From: Methanocalculus sp.
Lineage (GTDB): Archaea; Halobacteriota; Methanomicrobia; Methanomicrobiales; Methanocorpusculaceae
DNA length: 47,005 bases
Assembly (NCBI GenBank): GCA_013329165.1
Contig: DUKV01000029.1
Coordinates: forward strand, 43,411-90,415
Reading direction: 5' to 3'
Notes under the pieces: generated by a model
The model's database searches: none
Seen by the model: only the letters and a program-made list of their open reading frames with translations
What the model was told of the DNA's origin: nothing
Program-made: the position numbers and the translations under genes
Shown here: in pieces, positions 27,409-35,240 of the stretch
How positions within the stretch are numbered: the first letter of the stretch is position 1
How the letters are laid out: every line of letters starts with the position of its first letter

Positions 27409-30309
27409 ATGAAAGAGGGGAAAGCCTCAAAAATTGGCAACATGAAGATCGGGACGAAGATCCTGATCATCTGTCTGGCACTCGTCATCGTGCCGACGGT
27501 GCTCCTTGGCGTCATTGCATATACTAGTGCAAGTGCGGCTTTGGAAGAACAGGTAGAGACTGAATTTGAACTTCGCGTCAGTGAGAGCGCAAAACAGGCA
27601 GATGCCGTCTATACACTCACCATGGATATATTGGAAGCAGGCCTGAACGTCCTCAGATCTGAATTCCAGAGTTATGGAACACCACAGATTCAGAACGGCC
27701 AGCTGGTTCTTGTCGATTCGGCGGGCCAGGTAACTGTTGTGAATGACAACAACGCAATGGTTGATGATGTGGTGAACCAGGTCGGCGGTGCAGCAACCAT
27801 CTTCCAGGTGCAGGGCAACCAGGCGATCCGGGTTGCAACAACAGTCATCGGTGCAGATGGGCGGCGTGCCCTCGGAACACCGGTCTCGCAGCCGGTCTAT
27901 GATGCAGTCGTTGTCCGTGGAGAGACCTTCTATGGAACCGCAAATGTCGTCGGTGTCGACTATATCACTGTGTATGAGCCGATCCGCGGTCCGGGCGGTG
28001 CGGTGATCGGTATCCTCTTCACCGGGGTGAAGGAAGATGCGACACTTGGTGTGCTCATCAATGATTTCAAGAATACAGTGATCGGTCAGGACGGGTATAT
28101 CTATGTCTTCAACTCTGAAGGCACCGCAGTTCTGCACCCGACCCTTGAAGGACAGAGCCTCGCCCAGTATGATTTCATCCAGGATATGCTGGGGCAGAAA
28201 GAGGGTCTCATCCATTATGAGTGGGAAGGCGACGATAAGATCGCGGCATTCACCTACTATGAGCCTCTTGACTGGTACATTGCCGCTGGTGCTGACTGGG
28301 CAGACTTCACCGGGCCGATTGACGCTATCCGGAACGCGATCCTGATCATCGTGATCGGTGCGGTCATCATCGGCGGGGCAATTGCAGTCCTCTTCGGAAG
28401 AAACATCGCACGCAGGATGGGTGACCTCGTCAATCTCGGCAGGCGTGTTCAGGAGGGGGATCTCTCCGGTACCATGCAGACCGATGGAAGCGGGGACGAG
28501 ATCGGCCAGGTGGCAGGCGCATTCAGTGGCGTTGTCTCGACGATCCAGCAGTTCGGCTCCGAGATGAACATGATAAGTGCCGCTGCCAGTGATGGGAAGC
28601 TGGATATCAGGGGTGACCAGGCGAAGTTCAAGGGCGATTATGCCCTGATGATCAATGGCGTCAATGACATCCTTGATGCAGTCATCGGGCCACTCAATGT
28701 GGCAGCAGAATATGTCGACCGGATCAGTAACGGCGATATCCCCGAGAAGATTACAGACGAATATAAAGGCGATTTCAACGAGATCAAGAACAACCTCAAC
28801 AAGTGCATTGATGCTGTGAACCTCCTTGTCAATGATGCGAACATGCTTGCAAATGATGCAGTTGAGGGAAAACTTGATACCCGTGCTGATGCTGGAAAAC
28901 ATGAGGGCGACTTCAGACTCGTCATTGAGGGAGTAAATAACATTCTGGATGCTGTTGTTAAACCCATCAAAGGTATGGGCGGGGCAATGAACAAGATCAG
29001 CAATGGAAATATCCCTGGGAAGATCACCCGTGAGTTCAAAGGTGAATACAATGAACTGAAGAATAGCGTGAACAGGTGTATCGATGCAATCAACATGCTT
29101 ATCGATGACGCAAACGTGCTTGCCGGGGCTGCAGTTGAAGGAAAGCTCGCCACCCGTGCTGATGCATCAAAGCACCAGGGAGACTACCGTAAAGTCATTG
29201 ACGGGTTGAACAACACCCTTGATGCGGTTGTCCAGCCGGTAAACGAGGTGATCCGTGTTGCTGACTCTTATGCAAACGCTGACTTCAGCACCAGGTTCTC
29301 AGACGATGTCGCTGCAAAAGGCGATATGGAGAGACTGAAGAATGCACTGAACAATGTTTCCACCCAGATCTCACAATCAATCGGTGAAGTGAACCGGATG
29401 ATGGGAGAGCTCGCTGCCATATCAGAAGAAGCAAACGCCAGCATTGAGGAGGTCTCTTCCGGTGCCCAGCAGATCGCAAAGAATACCGGCCATGTGAGCG
29501 AGAACTCAGAGAAGGCAAACAATGGTGTCGTGCAGGTGCTCAGAGCGATGGAGGATCTCTCGGCCGCAGTAGAGGAAGTCACCTCGAATTCTGAATCTGT
29601 TGCCTCAATGGCAAGAAACGCAAACGACCAGTCGAGGGAAGGTGCGAAACTTGCTGCAGCCGCTGAGCAGGGTATCGGGGAGATCAGCCAGTCTGCTGGC
29701 GATGTTGACAAGATTATCAAAGGCATCAACGAGCAGATGGACCAGATCGGAAAGATCGTCGGACTCATTGCAGATATCTCAAACCAGACGAACCTGCTGG
29801 CACTCAATGCCGCAATCGAGGCGGCACGTGCCGGAGATGCCGGGCGTGGGTTTGCGGTTGTTGCTGCTGAAGTGAAGTCGCTTGCCCAGGAGTCCGGATC
29901 ATCCGCCGAGAGTATAGCAAATATGATCGGGGAACTCCAGGTACAGGCAAAGAGGGCGGTCGAGGCGATGGGAACTGCGAATTCTGCTGTTGAAGCAGGA
30001 TCTGACCAGATGGAGAAGACGATTGTCGCCTTCAATGAGATCGTCCAGTCTGTCGAGCAGATCTCACGGGCAATTGAGGAGGTTGCCAGTGCCTCTGAAG
30101 AGCAGGCGGCAACCGTCGAGCAGATCACCGCAAGCGTCCATGAAGTGAGCAGTCTCATTGATGAGAATGCACGTGAGGCAGGAGATGCAGCAGCGGCAAC
30201 CGAGGAGGCATCTGCCGGTATCGACGAGGTTGCACGGATGGTTGAGAATGTGAGCGCAGTCGCCAACAAGACACTTCAGGCGAACCAGCAGTTCAAACTG
30301 GCGAAGTAG
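27409..30309 (+). CDS. Methyl-accepting chemotaxis protein with Cache sensor and HAMP-like repeats
   Basis: Transmembrane chemoreceptor of 966 residues. A first membrane helix (about 17-38) and a second (about 307-329) bracket an extracytoplasmic Cache-type sensor (about 40-306, with [20 protein letters not shown] and [17 protein letters not shown]). A HAMP domain follows (about 330-385), then HAMP-like repeats of exactly 91 residues starting at 396, 487 and 578 ([24 protein letters not shown]), the third incomplete. The C-terminal signalling hairpin (about 650-960) carries the conserved tip [20 protein letters not shown] and VKSLAQESG. No C-terminal CheR-tethering pentapeptide is evident. 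The ribosome site is GGGAGGAG. It is followed 13 bases later by cheW. Ligand unknown. Confidence 0.94.
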   Translation: MKEGKASKIGNMKIGTKILIICLALVIVPTVLLGVIAYTSASAALEEQVETEFELRVSESAKQADAVYTLTMDILEAGLNVLRSEFQSYGTPQIQNGQLVLVDSAGQVTVVNDNNAMVDDVVNQVGGAATIFQVQGNQAIRVATTVIGADGRRALGTPVSQPVYDAVVVRGETFYGTANVVGVDYITVYEPIRGPGGAVIGILFTGVKEDATLGVLINDFKNTVIGQDGYIYVFNSEGTAVLHPTLEGQSLAQYDFIQDMLGQKEGLIHYEWEGDDKIAAFTYYEPLDWYIAAGADWADFTGPIDAIRNAILIIVIGAVIIGGAIAVLFGRNIARRMGDLVNLGRRVQEGDLSGTMQTDGSGDEIGQVAGAFSGVVSTIQQFGSEMNMISAAASDGKLDIRGDQAKFKGDYALMINGVNDILDAVIGPLNVAAEYVDRISNGDIPEKITDEYKGDFNEIKNNLNKCIDAVNLLVNDANMLANDAVEGKLDTRADAGKHEGDFRLVIEGVNNILDAVVKPIKGMGGAMNKISNGNIPGKITREFKGEYNELKNSVNRCIDAINMLIDDANVLAGAAVEGKLATRADASKHQGDYRKVIDGLNNTLDAVVQPVNEVIRVADSYANADFSTRFSDDVAAKGDMERLKNALNNVSTQISQSIGEVNRMMGELAAISEEANASIEEVSSGAQQIAKNTGHVSENSEKANNGVVQVLRAMEDLSAAVEEVTSNSESVASMARNANDQSREGAKLAAAAEQGIGEISQSAGDVDKIIKGINEQMDQIGKIVGLIADISNQTNLLALNAAIEAARAGDAGRGFAVVAAEVKSLAQESGSSAESIANMIGELQVQAKRAVEAMGTANSAVEAGSDQMEKTIVAFNEIVQSVEQISRAIEEVASASEEQAATVEQITASVHEVSSLIDENAREAGDAAAATEEASAGIDEVARMVENVSAVANKTLQANQQFKLAK
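28594..29241 (+). repeat. Tandem 273-bp repeats inside the chemoreceptor gene
   Basis: The coding segments beginning at 28594, 28867 and 29140 encode the same 91-residue unit: two full copies and about a third of another. Conserved positions include GKL-x-x-R-x-D, the GD(Y/F) after K, NN-x-LDAV-x-x-P, the ISNG-(D/N)-IP-x-KIT segment, and C-(I)-DA-(V/I)-N. Protein copies are clearly related but diverged (roughly 60 percent by eye), so these are old repeats forming a poly-HAMP-like stalk, not a recent expansion. Confidence 0.8.
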
Positions 30310-30322
30310 GTGAGATGGAACC

Positions 30323-30829
30323 ATGGCAAGTGAAGTGCACAGTGATGATAGCCAGGTGATGTCCGGATCAATCCAGGTCGTCGAGTTCATCCTCGGTGAT
30401 GAGAAGTTTGCAATCGACCTCTTCGATGTCCGTGAAGTGGTGGAGTATACGCGGATCTCCGCCCTCCCCAACTCCCCTTCCTATATCAAAGGGATCATCG
30501 ATCTCAGGGGCGAGATCACCACTATCATCGACTTAAAAGATCGCCTGAACATAATGAGAAAGAACGACCGGCCTGATGAAGAGTCACGGATCATCGTCCT
30601 TGACGAGAATATCACAAAGAAGAAGGTCGGAATCATGGTCGACGATGTACTCTCGGTCTCGACATTCGAGATGAACCAGGTCGACAGAACCGGTGCGGCT
30701 GATGTTGATGACGATTCAAGTATCCTCGGCATCATCAAGAAGAAGACCAAGGTGAAGGATAAGGATCTGACTGATCTGATCATCTGGATTGAGATCAAGC
30801 AGCTCCTCGGCGATATGCTGAAGATGTAG
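30323..30829 (+). CDS. cheW: CheW coupling protein
   Basis: Adaptor linking chemoreceptors to the kinase. The 168-residue protein has the CheW pattern: VEFILGDEKFAIDLFDVREVVEY, then ISALPNSPSYIKGIIDLRGEITTIIDLK, and VGIMVDDVLSV. The C-terminal half has a charged KKKTKVKDKDL stretch that extends slightly beyond the usual 150 residues. It follows the chemoreceptor closely, so the two are probably co-transcribed. A short hairpin after the gene may end the transcript. Confidence 0.94.
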   Translation: MASEVHSDDSQVMSGSIQVVEFILGDEKFAIDLFDVREVVEYTRISALPNSPSYIKGIIDLRGEITTIIDLKDRLNIMRKNDRPDEESRIIVLDENITKKKVGIMVDDVLSVSTFEMNQVDRTGAADVDDDSSILGIIKKKTKVKDKDLTDLIIWIEIKQLLGDMLKM

Positions 30830-30845
30830 GATCGTCCTTATCCTG

Positions 30846-30865
30846 ATGATCTGTTGGGGGATCAT
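30846..30865 (+). terminator. Possible terminator hairpin after cheW
   Basis: ATGATC and GATCAT (30846-30851 and 30860-30865) form a 6-base stem around TGTTGGGG, followed by a C/T-rich stretch (TCTCCTTCATCC, CTTCTTTCCC). Position 17 bases after the cheW stop supports a termination role; T content is modest, so confidence is low. Confidence 0.35.
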
Positions 30866-30923
30866 TCTCCTTCATCCAAACCTTCTTTCCCTATCTATAT
30901 AGATCGGATTACAGGACACTCAG

Positions 30924-31430
30924 ATGAAGATACATACGAATGAATATCTCCCCCTCCTTGTTACAGTTACAACCACGCTGTCAATCATCATCGGGTTCCT
31001 GGCGCTCAATTCAGGCGTCTATTTCATCTTTCAGAACCTCTTCTACATTCCAATCGTTATCACCTGTATCTTACTATACCAGGCATGGCCTCCCCTTCTC
31101 CATTCTTCTTTCAGCACTCTACCTCGGCATGCTCCTCCCATATGCAGGAGCCGGATACATCTTGATAGAGAAGATGACGGCCATTCCATCCGGATCAGGG
31201 ATAACGGGATCGAGGTCCCGGTACAGGCACAGGAGAAGATATTTGAGCCGTTCCATATCGCCGATCAGAATTATCTGAGCCGGCAATATAGCCAACTCGG
31301 GCTCGGCCTTCCTATCGCCAAACGGTATGTTCAGCTTCATGGCGGGAGGATTACCGTGGAGAGCAGACCGGGGGAGGGGAGTTCGTTTACGGTATGGATC
31401 CCGGATCAACAGCAGAAGAATACCCCATAG
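30924..31430 (+). pseudogene. Decayed sensor histidine kinase (frameshift plus internal deletion)
   Basis: The open frame joins an N-terminal membrane region (IIIGFLALNSGVYFIFQNLFYIPIVITCILLYQ) to the C-terminal ATPase domain of a histidine kinase (HSIRIRDNGIEVP, QEKIFEPFH, GLGLPIAKRYVQLHGG, GEGSSFTVWIP). After about residue 53 the membrane-like sequence continues in the next frame (GLPFSILLSALYLGMLLPYA), a clear frameshift near 31080, and the reading returns to the original frame just before the ATPase part. The PAS or other sensor domains and the phosphoacceptor His are missing. The G1 box DNGIEVP differs from the usual DNGxGIP. This is a relic kinase, not a functional gene, although an ATPase-fold fragment could still be made. 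Confidence 0.75.
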
Positions 31431-31474
31431 AAATCGTTTTATCTCCTGTACCAACACAGTATACAAACAGAACA

Positions 31475-32098
31475 ATGGCATTCACCTACTTCTTTCGGGA
31501 TCTCCAGACGCTCCAGATGATCATCGATCATATGCTCCCCTCCATCCGTGGGAGGACGCATATCAATGTCTGGAGTGCCGGGTGTGCGATGGGGCAGGAG
31601 CCCTATACAATCGCCCTTCTCCTGAAAGAGCATATGGGGGCGATGATCTTTCGGAATGTCAGGATACTTGCAAGTGACATCGATCACTCAAACCTCTTTG
31701 CAGACATAATCGAGAAAGGCAGCTATCCCTATGTGGAATTAAAACGGATTCCAGAAGAGTTCTTTACAAAGAATTTTACTCCGGATCCTGGTAATGACGA
31801 CCATTTCATTATAGCTGAGGATGTCAGGAACCGGGTTACGTTTAAACGGCATGATCTCCTCACCCTGAACCCTCCCGGCAATAATTTCTCACTGATCAGC
31901 TGTAAGAATGTCCTCCTCCATTTCACAGAAGAGCAGAGGATCAACGTTATCAGGATGTTCCACGATACCCTGGTTGACGGCGGCTTCTTTTTAACCGAAC
32001 AGACCCAGAAGATGCCTCCCGAGGTTGCAGATCTCTTCGAACGGGTCGTCCCGAATGCCCAGGTCTTCAGAAAACTGCCTGCCGATTCCCGTTCCTGA
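31475..32098 (+). CDS. cheR: CheR-like chemoreceptor methyltransferase (short form)
   Basis: SAM-dependent glutamate methyltransferase for chemoreceptors. The 207-residue product starting at ATG 31475 (MAFTYFFRDLQTLQMIIDHM) has the SAM site VWSAGCAMGQEPYTIAL, the ILASDID motif and the LISCKNVLLHFTEEQR segment. It lacks the N-terminal helical domain of standard CheR (about 270-290 residues), and F(Y/F)R-type start sequences like this one are seen in methanogen proteins. The upstream frame (from 31394) overlaps the decayed kinase and is not used. TATA-like GTTTTATC near 31433-31440 is correctly placed for its own promoter. No CheB accompanies it here. Confidence 0.87.
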   Translation: MAFTYFFRDLQTLQMIIDHMLPSIRGRTHINVWSAGCAMGQEPYTIALLLKEHMGAMIFRNVRILASDIDHSNLFADIIEKGSYPYVELKRIPEEFFTKNFTPDPGNDDHFIIAEDVRNRVTFKRHDLLTLNPPGNNFSLISCKNVLLHFTEEQRINVIRMFHDTLVDGGFFLTEQTQKMPPEVADLFERVVPNAQVFRKLPADSRS

Positions 32099-32150
32099 AA
32101 AATCAGGATAAATCATTTGTTTCCGACAAGAGAAAGAGACTCAGATCACC

Positions 32151-32774
32151 ATGAAGATTCAAAACCTCACCGGCAATAGTAGCATGTACACCTCGAATGT
32201 GTATCTGGTCACCGGAACATGGAATGCACTTGCTGATCAGAACACGCTCATTGATGTCGGACGTGATCCATCGATCATCGAGGTGATACAGAACGCCCAT
32301 ACCGGTGTTGGGAAGCGGAAGCTTGACCAGGTGATACTCACCCATTCACATTATGATCATGCATCACTCCTTCCGCAGATCATAGAGAACTTCCAGCCAA
32401 CGATCTATGCCTTCTCAGAAGCTCTTCAGGGCGTCAACACCTATCTGAGGGGCGGAGAGATCATACGTATCGGAGATCGCCGGTTTGAAGTTATCCATAC
32501 ACCAGGCCACACGCAGGACTCAATCTGCCTGTACTGCGAGGAAGAGGGCGTTCTCTTTGTAGGAGATACACCAATCATCATCAGGACATCCGGAGGCACA
32601 TATGAAGAGAGGTTCTTCAATGCAGTGCGATATATTGCCACAAAAGAGGTGAAAGCGATCTATTTTGGCCATGGCAGACCGATGCTTGAGTATTGCAACA
32701 ACACTCTTCAGAACTCTCTCATAAATATGCGAAACAGCAGAATACTCTCTGAGAATCAACAGGGCAATCCATGA
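32151..32774 (+). CDS. Metallo-beta-lactamase-fold hydrolase
   Basis: A 207-residue zinc hydrolase. Motif 2 is LTHSHYDHAS (HxHxDH), motif 3 is VIHTPGHTQDSI, motif 4 is LFVGDTPI, and motif 5 is IYFGHGRPM. The product resembles glyoxalase II-like proteins, with no flavodoxin or rhodanese domain attached. Its stop overlaps an ATG that opens a 5' copy of a yfcE-like gene (see the repeat at 32771), suggesting that it was once coupled to that phosphodiesterase. Substrate unknown. Confidence 0.88.
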   Translation: MKIQNLTGNSSMYTSNVYLVTGTWNALADQNTLIDVGRDPSIIEVIQNAHTGVGKRKLDQVILTHSHYDHASLLPQIIENFQPTIYAFSEALQGVNTYLRGGEIIRIGDRRFEVIHTPGHTQDSICLYCEEEGVLFVGDTPIIIRTSGGTYEERFFNAVRYIATKEVKAIYFGHGRPMLEYCNNTLQNSLINMRNSRILSENQQGNP

Positions 32775-32804
32775 TGATCGGAATCCTCGCAGACACCCAC
32801 GACA
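32771..32804 (+). repeat. Truncated duplicate of the yfcE 5' end
   Basis: Beginning at an ATG that overlaps the hydrolase stop, 34 bases match the first 34 bases of the intact phosphodiesterase gene (33484-33517) with a single synonymous change (GGA versus GGC). Both encode MMIGILADTHD. After base 34 the similarity ends and the frame runs into an unrelated TAA after about 40 codons. The segment from here to 33483 carries a toxin-antitoxin pair and a gene remnant, so this marks one edge of a rearranged accessory insert. Confidence 0.75.
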
Positions 32805-32832
32805 GCCTGCGATGGCATTTGCCATCTAACCA

Positions 32833-33096
32833 TCAGTACTCCCTGCCTCTTTTAAATACCTCAATAACCCTCACTGAAGTAGCATCCACGGCATAAATAA
32901 TACGATACTCCCCAACCCGTAAACGGTATTTTTTCGGGTCAGAATCAGTAAGTACTTTTATATCAAGGCCGGAACGTGGAGTAAATGGATCCGCAGATAA
33001 ATGAGTGAGTGTATGTCGTATTCGATTGCGAGTATCCTCACTGAGCGTGTAAAATTGTTTTTCAAAGGTTCGTGAAACCAAAACCGGGTATATCAC
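32833..33096 (-). CDS. RelE/ParE-type toxin
   Basis: An 87-residue toxin of the RelE superfamily, with the typical end PKKYRLRVGEYRIIYAVDA...VRVIEVFKRGREY and an N-terminal F-x-K-Q-F...L-(S)-x-x-x-R-x-R-I helix. RelE relatives cut mRNA on ribosomes; ParE relatives attack gyrase; the C-terminal Arg/Tyr pattern cannot decide. The GTG start overlaps the antitoxin stop (GTGA). Antitoxin and toxin form one unit on the minus strand within a plus-strand region. Confidence 0.88.
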   Translation of the reverse strand: MIYPVLVSRTFEKQFYTLSEDTRNRIRHTLTHLSADPFTPRSGLDIKVLTDSDPKKYRLRVGEYRIIYAVDATSVRVIEVFKRGREY

Positions 33097-33281
33097 AGTG
33101 CATCAAGAGGAAGGAACTCTTCTGTTTCTAATATCGTATTCCAGCGTTCATTCAGATTCTTCCAGTTCACTTCACTGAGTAATTTCCGTATGATGGCATC
33201 ATAACTCTCACCCTCTTTGCCAGCGCTCCGAAGCAGTTCTTTTGTATCGGAAGATACTGATATGGTCGTTATGGATCCCAT
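33093..33281 (-). CDS. Ribbon-helix-helix-like antitoxin
   Basis: A 62-residue protein paired with the RelE-like toxin. The N-terminus TTISVSSDTKELLRSAGKEGESYDAIIRKLL fits an archaeal antitoxin pattern (short strand then two helices, DNA-binding dimer), and the C-terminal acidic, Trp-containing part would wrap the toxin. Four-base overlap with the toxin gene. ATG start at 33281, with a TATTAT-rich stretch directly upstream (33284-33295 on the opposite strand) as a likely promoter. Confidence 0.82.
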   Translation of the reverse strand: MGSITTISVSSDTKELLRSAGKEGESYDAIIRKLLSEVNWKNLNERWNTILETEEFLPLDAL

Positions 33282-33347
33282 AATAATTGTATATTATCCT
33301 CTCAGACATAAGAGGCTTCCTTCACGATCTCAACAGACAGTGGGCCC

Positions 33348-33452
33348 ATGGCTTTAGATTATGGCCTTGATGAGCCAAAGATCGAGACTTCAGATAACTG
33401 GTTTACCATCACCTTCCCACGAACAGATAGAGAACACAAAAAAGAGATACAG
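33348..33452 (+). pseudogene. C-terminal remnant of an AlbA_2-type ATP-binding regulator
   Basis: About 35 codons encode ALDYGLDEPKIETSDNWFTI and then TFPRTDREHKKE. The pattern YGLxEPxIExxxxWFxxTFxR is the winged-helix end of putative ATP-binding or RecG-related transcriptional regulators with an AlbA_2 domain. Nothing of the rest of such a gene (usually 400-500 residues) is present. The frame continues across the yfcE start in the wrong phase. This is a leftover in the accessory insert between the two yfcE starts. Confidence 0.55.
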
Positions 33453-33453
33453 G

Positions 33454-33461
33454 TATTATAC
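33454..33461 (+). promoter_or_regulatory. TATA-like element giving a possibly leaderless yfcE transcript
   Basis: TATTATAC is centred about 27 bases before the phosphodiesterase ATG at 33484, and no ribosome site is present between them. A transcript starting at or next to the ATG would be leaderless. This would replace the coupling to the metallo-beta-lactamase-fold gene lost when the insert arrived. Confidence 0.45.
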
Positions 33462-33483
33462 TTCAGATGCAAAACACGTCTAA

Positions 33484-33987
33484 ATGATGATCGGCATCCT
33501 CGCAGACACCCACGACAACCGCCCCGCCATCCGGGAGGCGATCAATCGATTCGTCTCACTGGATACCGGCCTCGTCCTCCATGCAGGCGATATCACCACA
33601 CCCCAATCACTTGAGATCTTCTGCGATCTCCCCTGTGAGATGATCGGGGTCTTTGGAAACTGTGACCGGCAACAGAAGCGGATCAGGGAGACAGCCATGA
33701 AATGCGGCACGATACGGGTAGAGAACCGTGTCGCCGATCTCTCAATTGATGGGCTCAGGGTCGGGATGGTGCATGGGGATGATCCCGGATCTGTTCTGGC
33801 ACTCGCTGAGGCGGCTGTATTTGACGTCATCATCTCCGGACATACTCACCGGCCGGCGATCAGGAGGTCGGGTGAGACACTCCTGATCAATCCGGGTGAA
33901 GCCTGCGGTGAACGATACGGGGAGCCGACGGTGGCGATCCTTGACACTGATACATTGGAGACAGAGGTCCTTTCTCTCTCTTTTTGA
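33484..33987 (+). CDS. YfcE/MJ0936-type metallophosphodiesterase
   Basis: A complete 167-residue calcineurin-like phosphoesterase. All metal-site motifs are visible: D8-x-H10 in ILADTHDN, LHAGDIT, GNCD (Asn and Asp), VHGDD, SGHTHRP. Proteins of this family hydrolyse phosphodiesters such as bis-pNPP or 2',3'-cyclic nucleotides in vitro; the natural substrate is unclear. The gene is intact although its original upstream context was changed by the insert (32805-33483). Confidence 0.92.
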   Translation: MMIGILADTHDNRPAIREAINRFVSLDTGLVLHAGDITTPQSLEIFCDLPCEMIGVFGNCDRQQKRIRETAMKCGTIRVENRVADLSIDGLRVGMVHGDDPGSVLALAEAAVFDVIISGHTHRPAIRRSGETLLINPGEACGERYGEPTVAILDTDTLETEVLSLSF

Positions 33988-34036
33988 TCTGCAAAAGAAC
34001 ACCCTATGAGCAGAGTACACTCGAACAGATACAAAA

Positions 34037-34825
34037 GTGATACAATTGAGCATACAAGCAATCATTGAATGGTTCACCAGAAAGATCTCTGGTGGGGAGA
34101 GGAAACAGGATCGTTCATCTGATGAAGCTATACAGACACTGCTCATCGACACCTATGCAGAATCTGAAGCAGGGGATCTCACAACAGAGATACGAACTAT
34201 CGATCAGATCACGCTCGCCTGCCGCCGGATGCAGCAGGCAGAGACGAAGGGAGATCTGATCCGCCTCCTTGGAACAGAGGTGAAGAGATTCTCTCTTCGT
34301 GACCTTGAGATGATGTATACACGATTCGAGGAGAAGACACGCAATCTGCCCAGACAGTACCGGAATCTTCTCCTTCCCAAAGTGAATGAGCAGATCTTCT
34401 CAGCCCAGCATCGGCTCCTTCTCCTTGCACGAAGCGGAGCCGGGGACGAAGATGAGACGACACTCCCAAAAGCAGCTGTTTCGTACTTCGGGATGATCGA
34501 AGCTGCTGCAAGGGAGAAGGCTAAAACAAACGATCCGACCTTCCTCTATCTCAAATACCTCCTCGCCGGGTTTACGATCTTTGTGATGGAAGAGCCTGCA
34601 CATCCGGTCGGCACCCCGTTTCCGGGAGGCCAGATCGTCGATGAATGGGAAGGGGAGTACCTCTGCCCTGTCCGGGATAGAGCAGACGGGGTCCCCTTCG
34701 CACTCTGTCCATTCTGCCCTGCAAGGCAGAGCGATGAGCCGACGTACCCGGAGATGAGGGCGGTGAGGAAGGAGCGGAGACGAAAAGAGTTACTGAATAA
34801 TTACCGGACCAACTACAAAGGCTGA
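34037..34825 (+). CDS. DUF2115 protein (methanogen family)
   Basis: An uncharacterised protein of a family found in methanogens. The C-terminal signature is clear: YLCPVRDRADGVPFALCPFCPA, then R-x-x-RRRKELLNNYRTNYKG at the very end. The two Cys clusters (CPVRD and CPFCP) look like a metal site. The N-terminal 150 residues are helical and charged. Start: GTG at 34037 (VIQLSIQAIIEWF) or TTG at 34046; no ATG is in range. Family identity is fairly sure, function is not known. Confidence 0.78.
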   Translation: MIQLSIQAIIEWFTRKISGGERKQDRSSDEAIQTLLIDTYAESEAGDLTTEIRTIDQITLACRRMQQAETKGDLIRLLGTEVKRFSLRDLEMMYTRFEEKTRNLPRQYRNLLLPKVNEQIFSAQHRLLLLARSGAGDEDETTLPKAAVSYFGMIEAAAREKAKTNDPTFLYLKYLLAGFTIFVMEEPAHPVGTPFPGGQIVDEWEGEYLCPVRDRADGVPFALCPFCPARQSDEPTYPEMRAVRKERRRKELLNNYRTNYKG

Positions 34826-34867
34826 CCATAGGAAGGTTAATCACAGGCGCCCTACAAGCTCTATCAC

Positions 34868-35206
34868 ATGAAGATCGTCTCTGTTGCCGATGCACACCCC
34901 GCACCAAACCCGCATCATGTCGATGCACGTAAGATATACGATACCGAACATGCAGTAGCCGTGGTCATCACGCTCGAGCCCGGTGAGGCACTGAAGAAGC
35001 ACGCCACCCCGGTGGATGTCTTCTTCTATGTGCTCGAAGGAACCGGTGTTGTCGAGATCGGAGAGGAGAGGAAGGAGGTTTCGAAAGATATGCTGGTTGA
35101 CAGCCCGGCAAAGATCCCACACCGGTGGATGAATGAGAGCAGCGGGATCTTCAGGGTGCTTGTGGTGAAGATTCCAAGACCCACCACCGAAACAAAACTG
35201 CTCTGA
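34868..35206 (+). CDS. Cupin-domain protein
   Basis: A single small cupin of 112 residues, with motif 1-like stretch LEPGEALKKHATPVDVFFYVLEGTGVVEIGEE and motif 2 PAKIPHRWMNESS. Only some of the usual metal ligands are present (H in KKH, H in PHRW), so metal binding may be weak. The gene starts with ATG without a ribosome site and lies 42 bases after the DUF2115 gene. Function cannot be predicted. Confidence 0.78.
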   Translation: MKIVSVADAHPAPNPHHVDARKIYDTEHAVAVVITLEPGEALKKHATPVDVFFYVLEGTGVVEIGEERKEVSKDMLVDSPAKIPHRWMNESSGIFRVLVVKIPRPTTETKLL

Positions 35207-35240
35207 TCCACTATAACCCGACTCTCACTTTTATTTCAAC

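Noticed and set aside
27427..28902. 491-codon open frame on the minus strand opposite the chemoreceptor gene
   Set aside because: It is an antisense shadow. The plus-strand frame has clear Cache, HAMP and signalling domains, and the antisense product (rich in D, C, H and I) resembles no family.
28594..29241. The three tandem units as a CRISPR array or mobile repeat
   Set aside because: The units are 273 bp, coding and diverged; no short direct repeats with unique spacers are present. No CRISPR array was seen anywhere in the window.
29268..30269. 333-codon antisense frame opposite the receptor signalling domain
   Set aside because: A low-complexity Ser/Ala product caused by the Ala/Glu-rich coiled coil on the other strand; no ribosome site or family.
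32805..33483. Insert as a transposon or insertion sequence
   Set aside because: No transposase frame and no terminal inverted repeats were found; only the duplicated gene start marks the edges.
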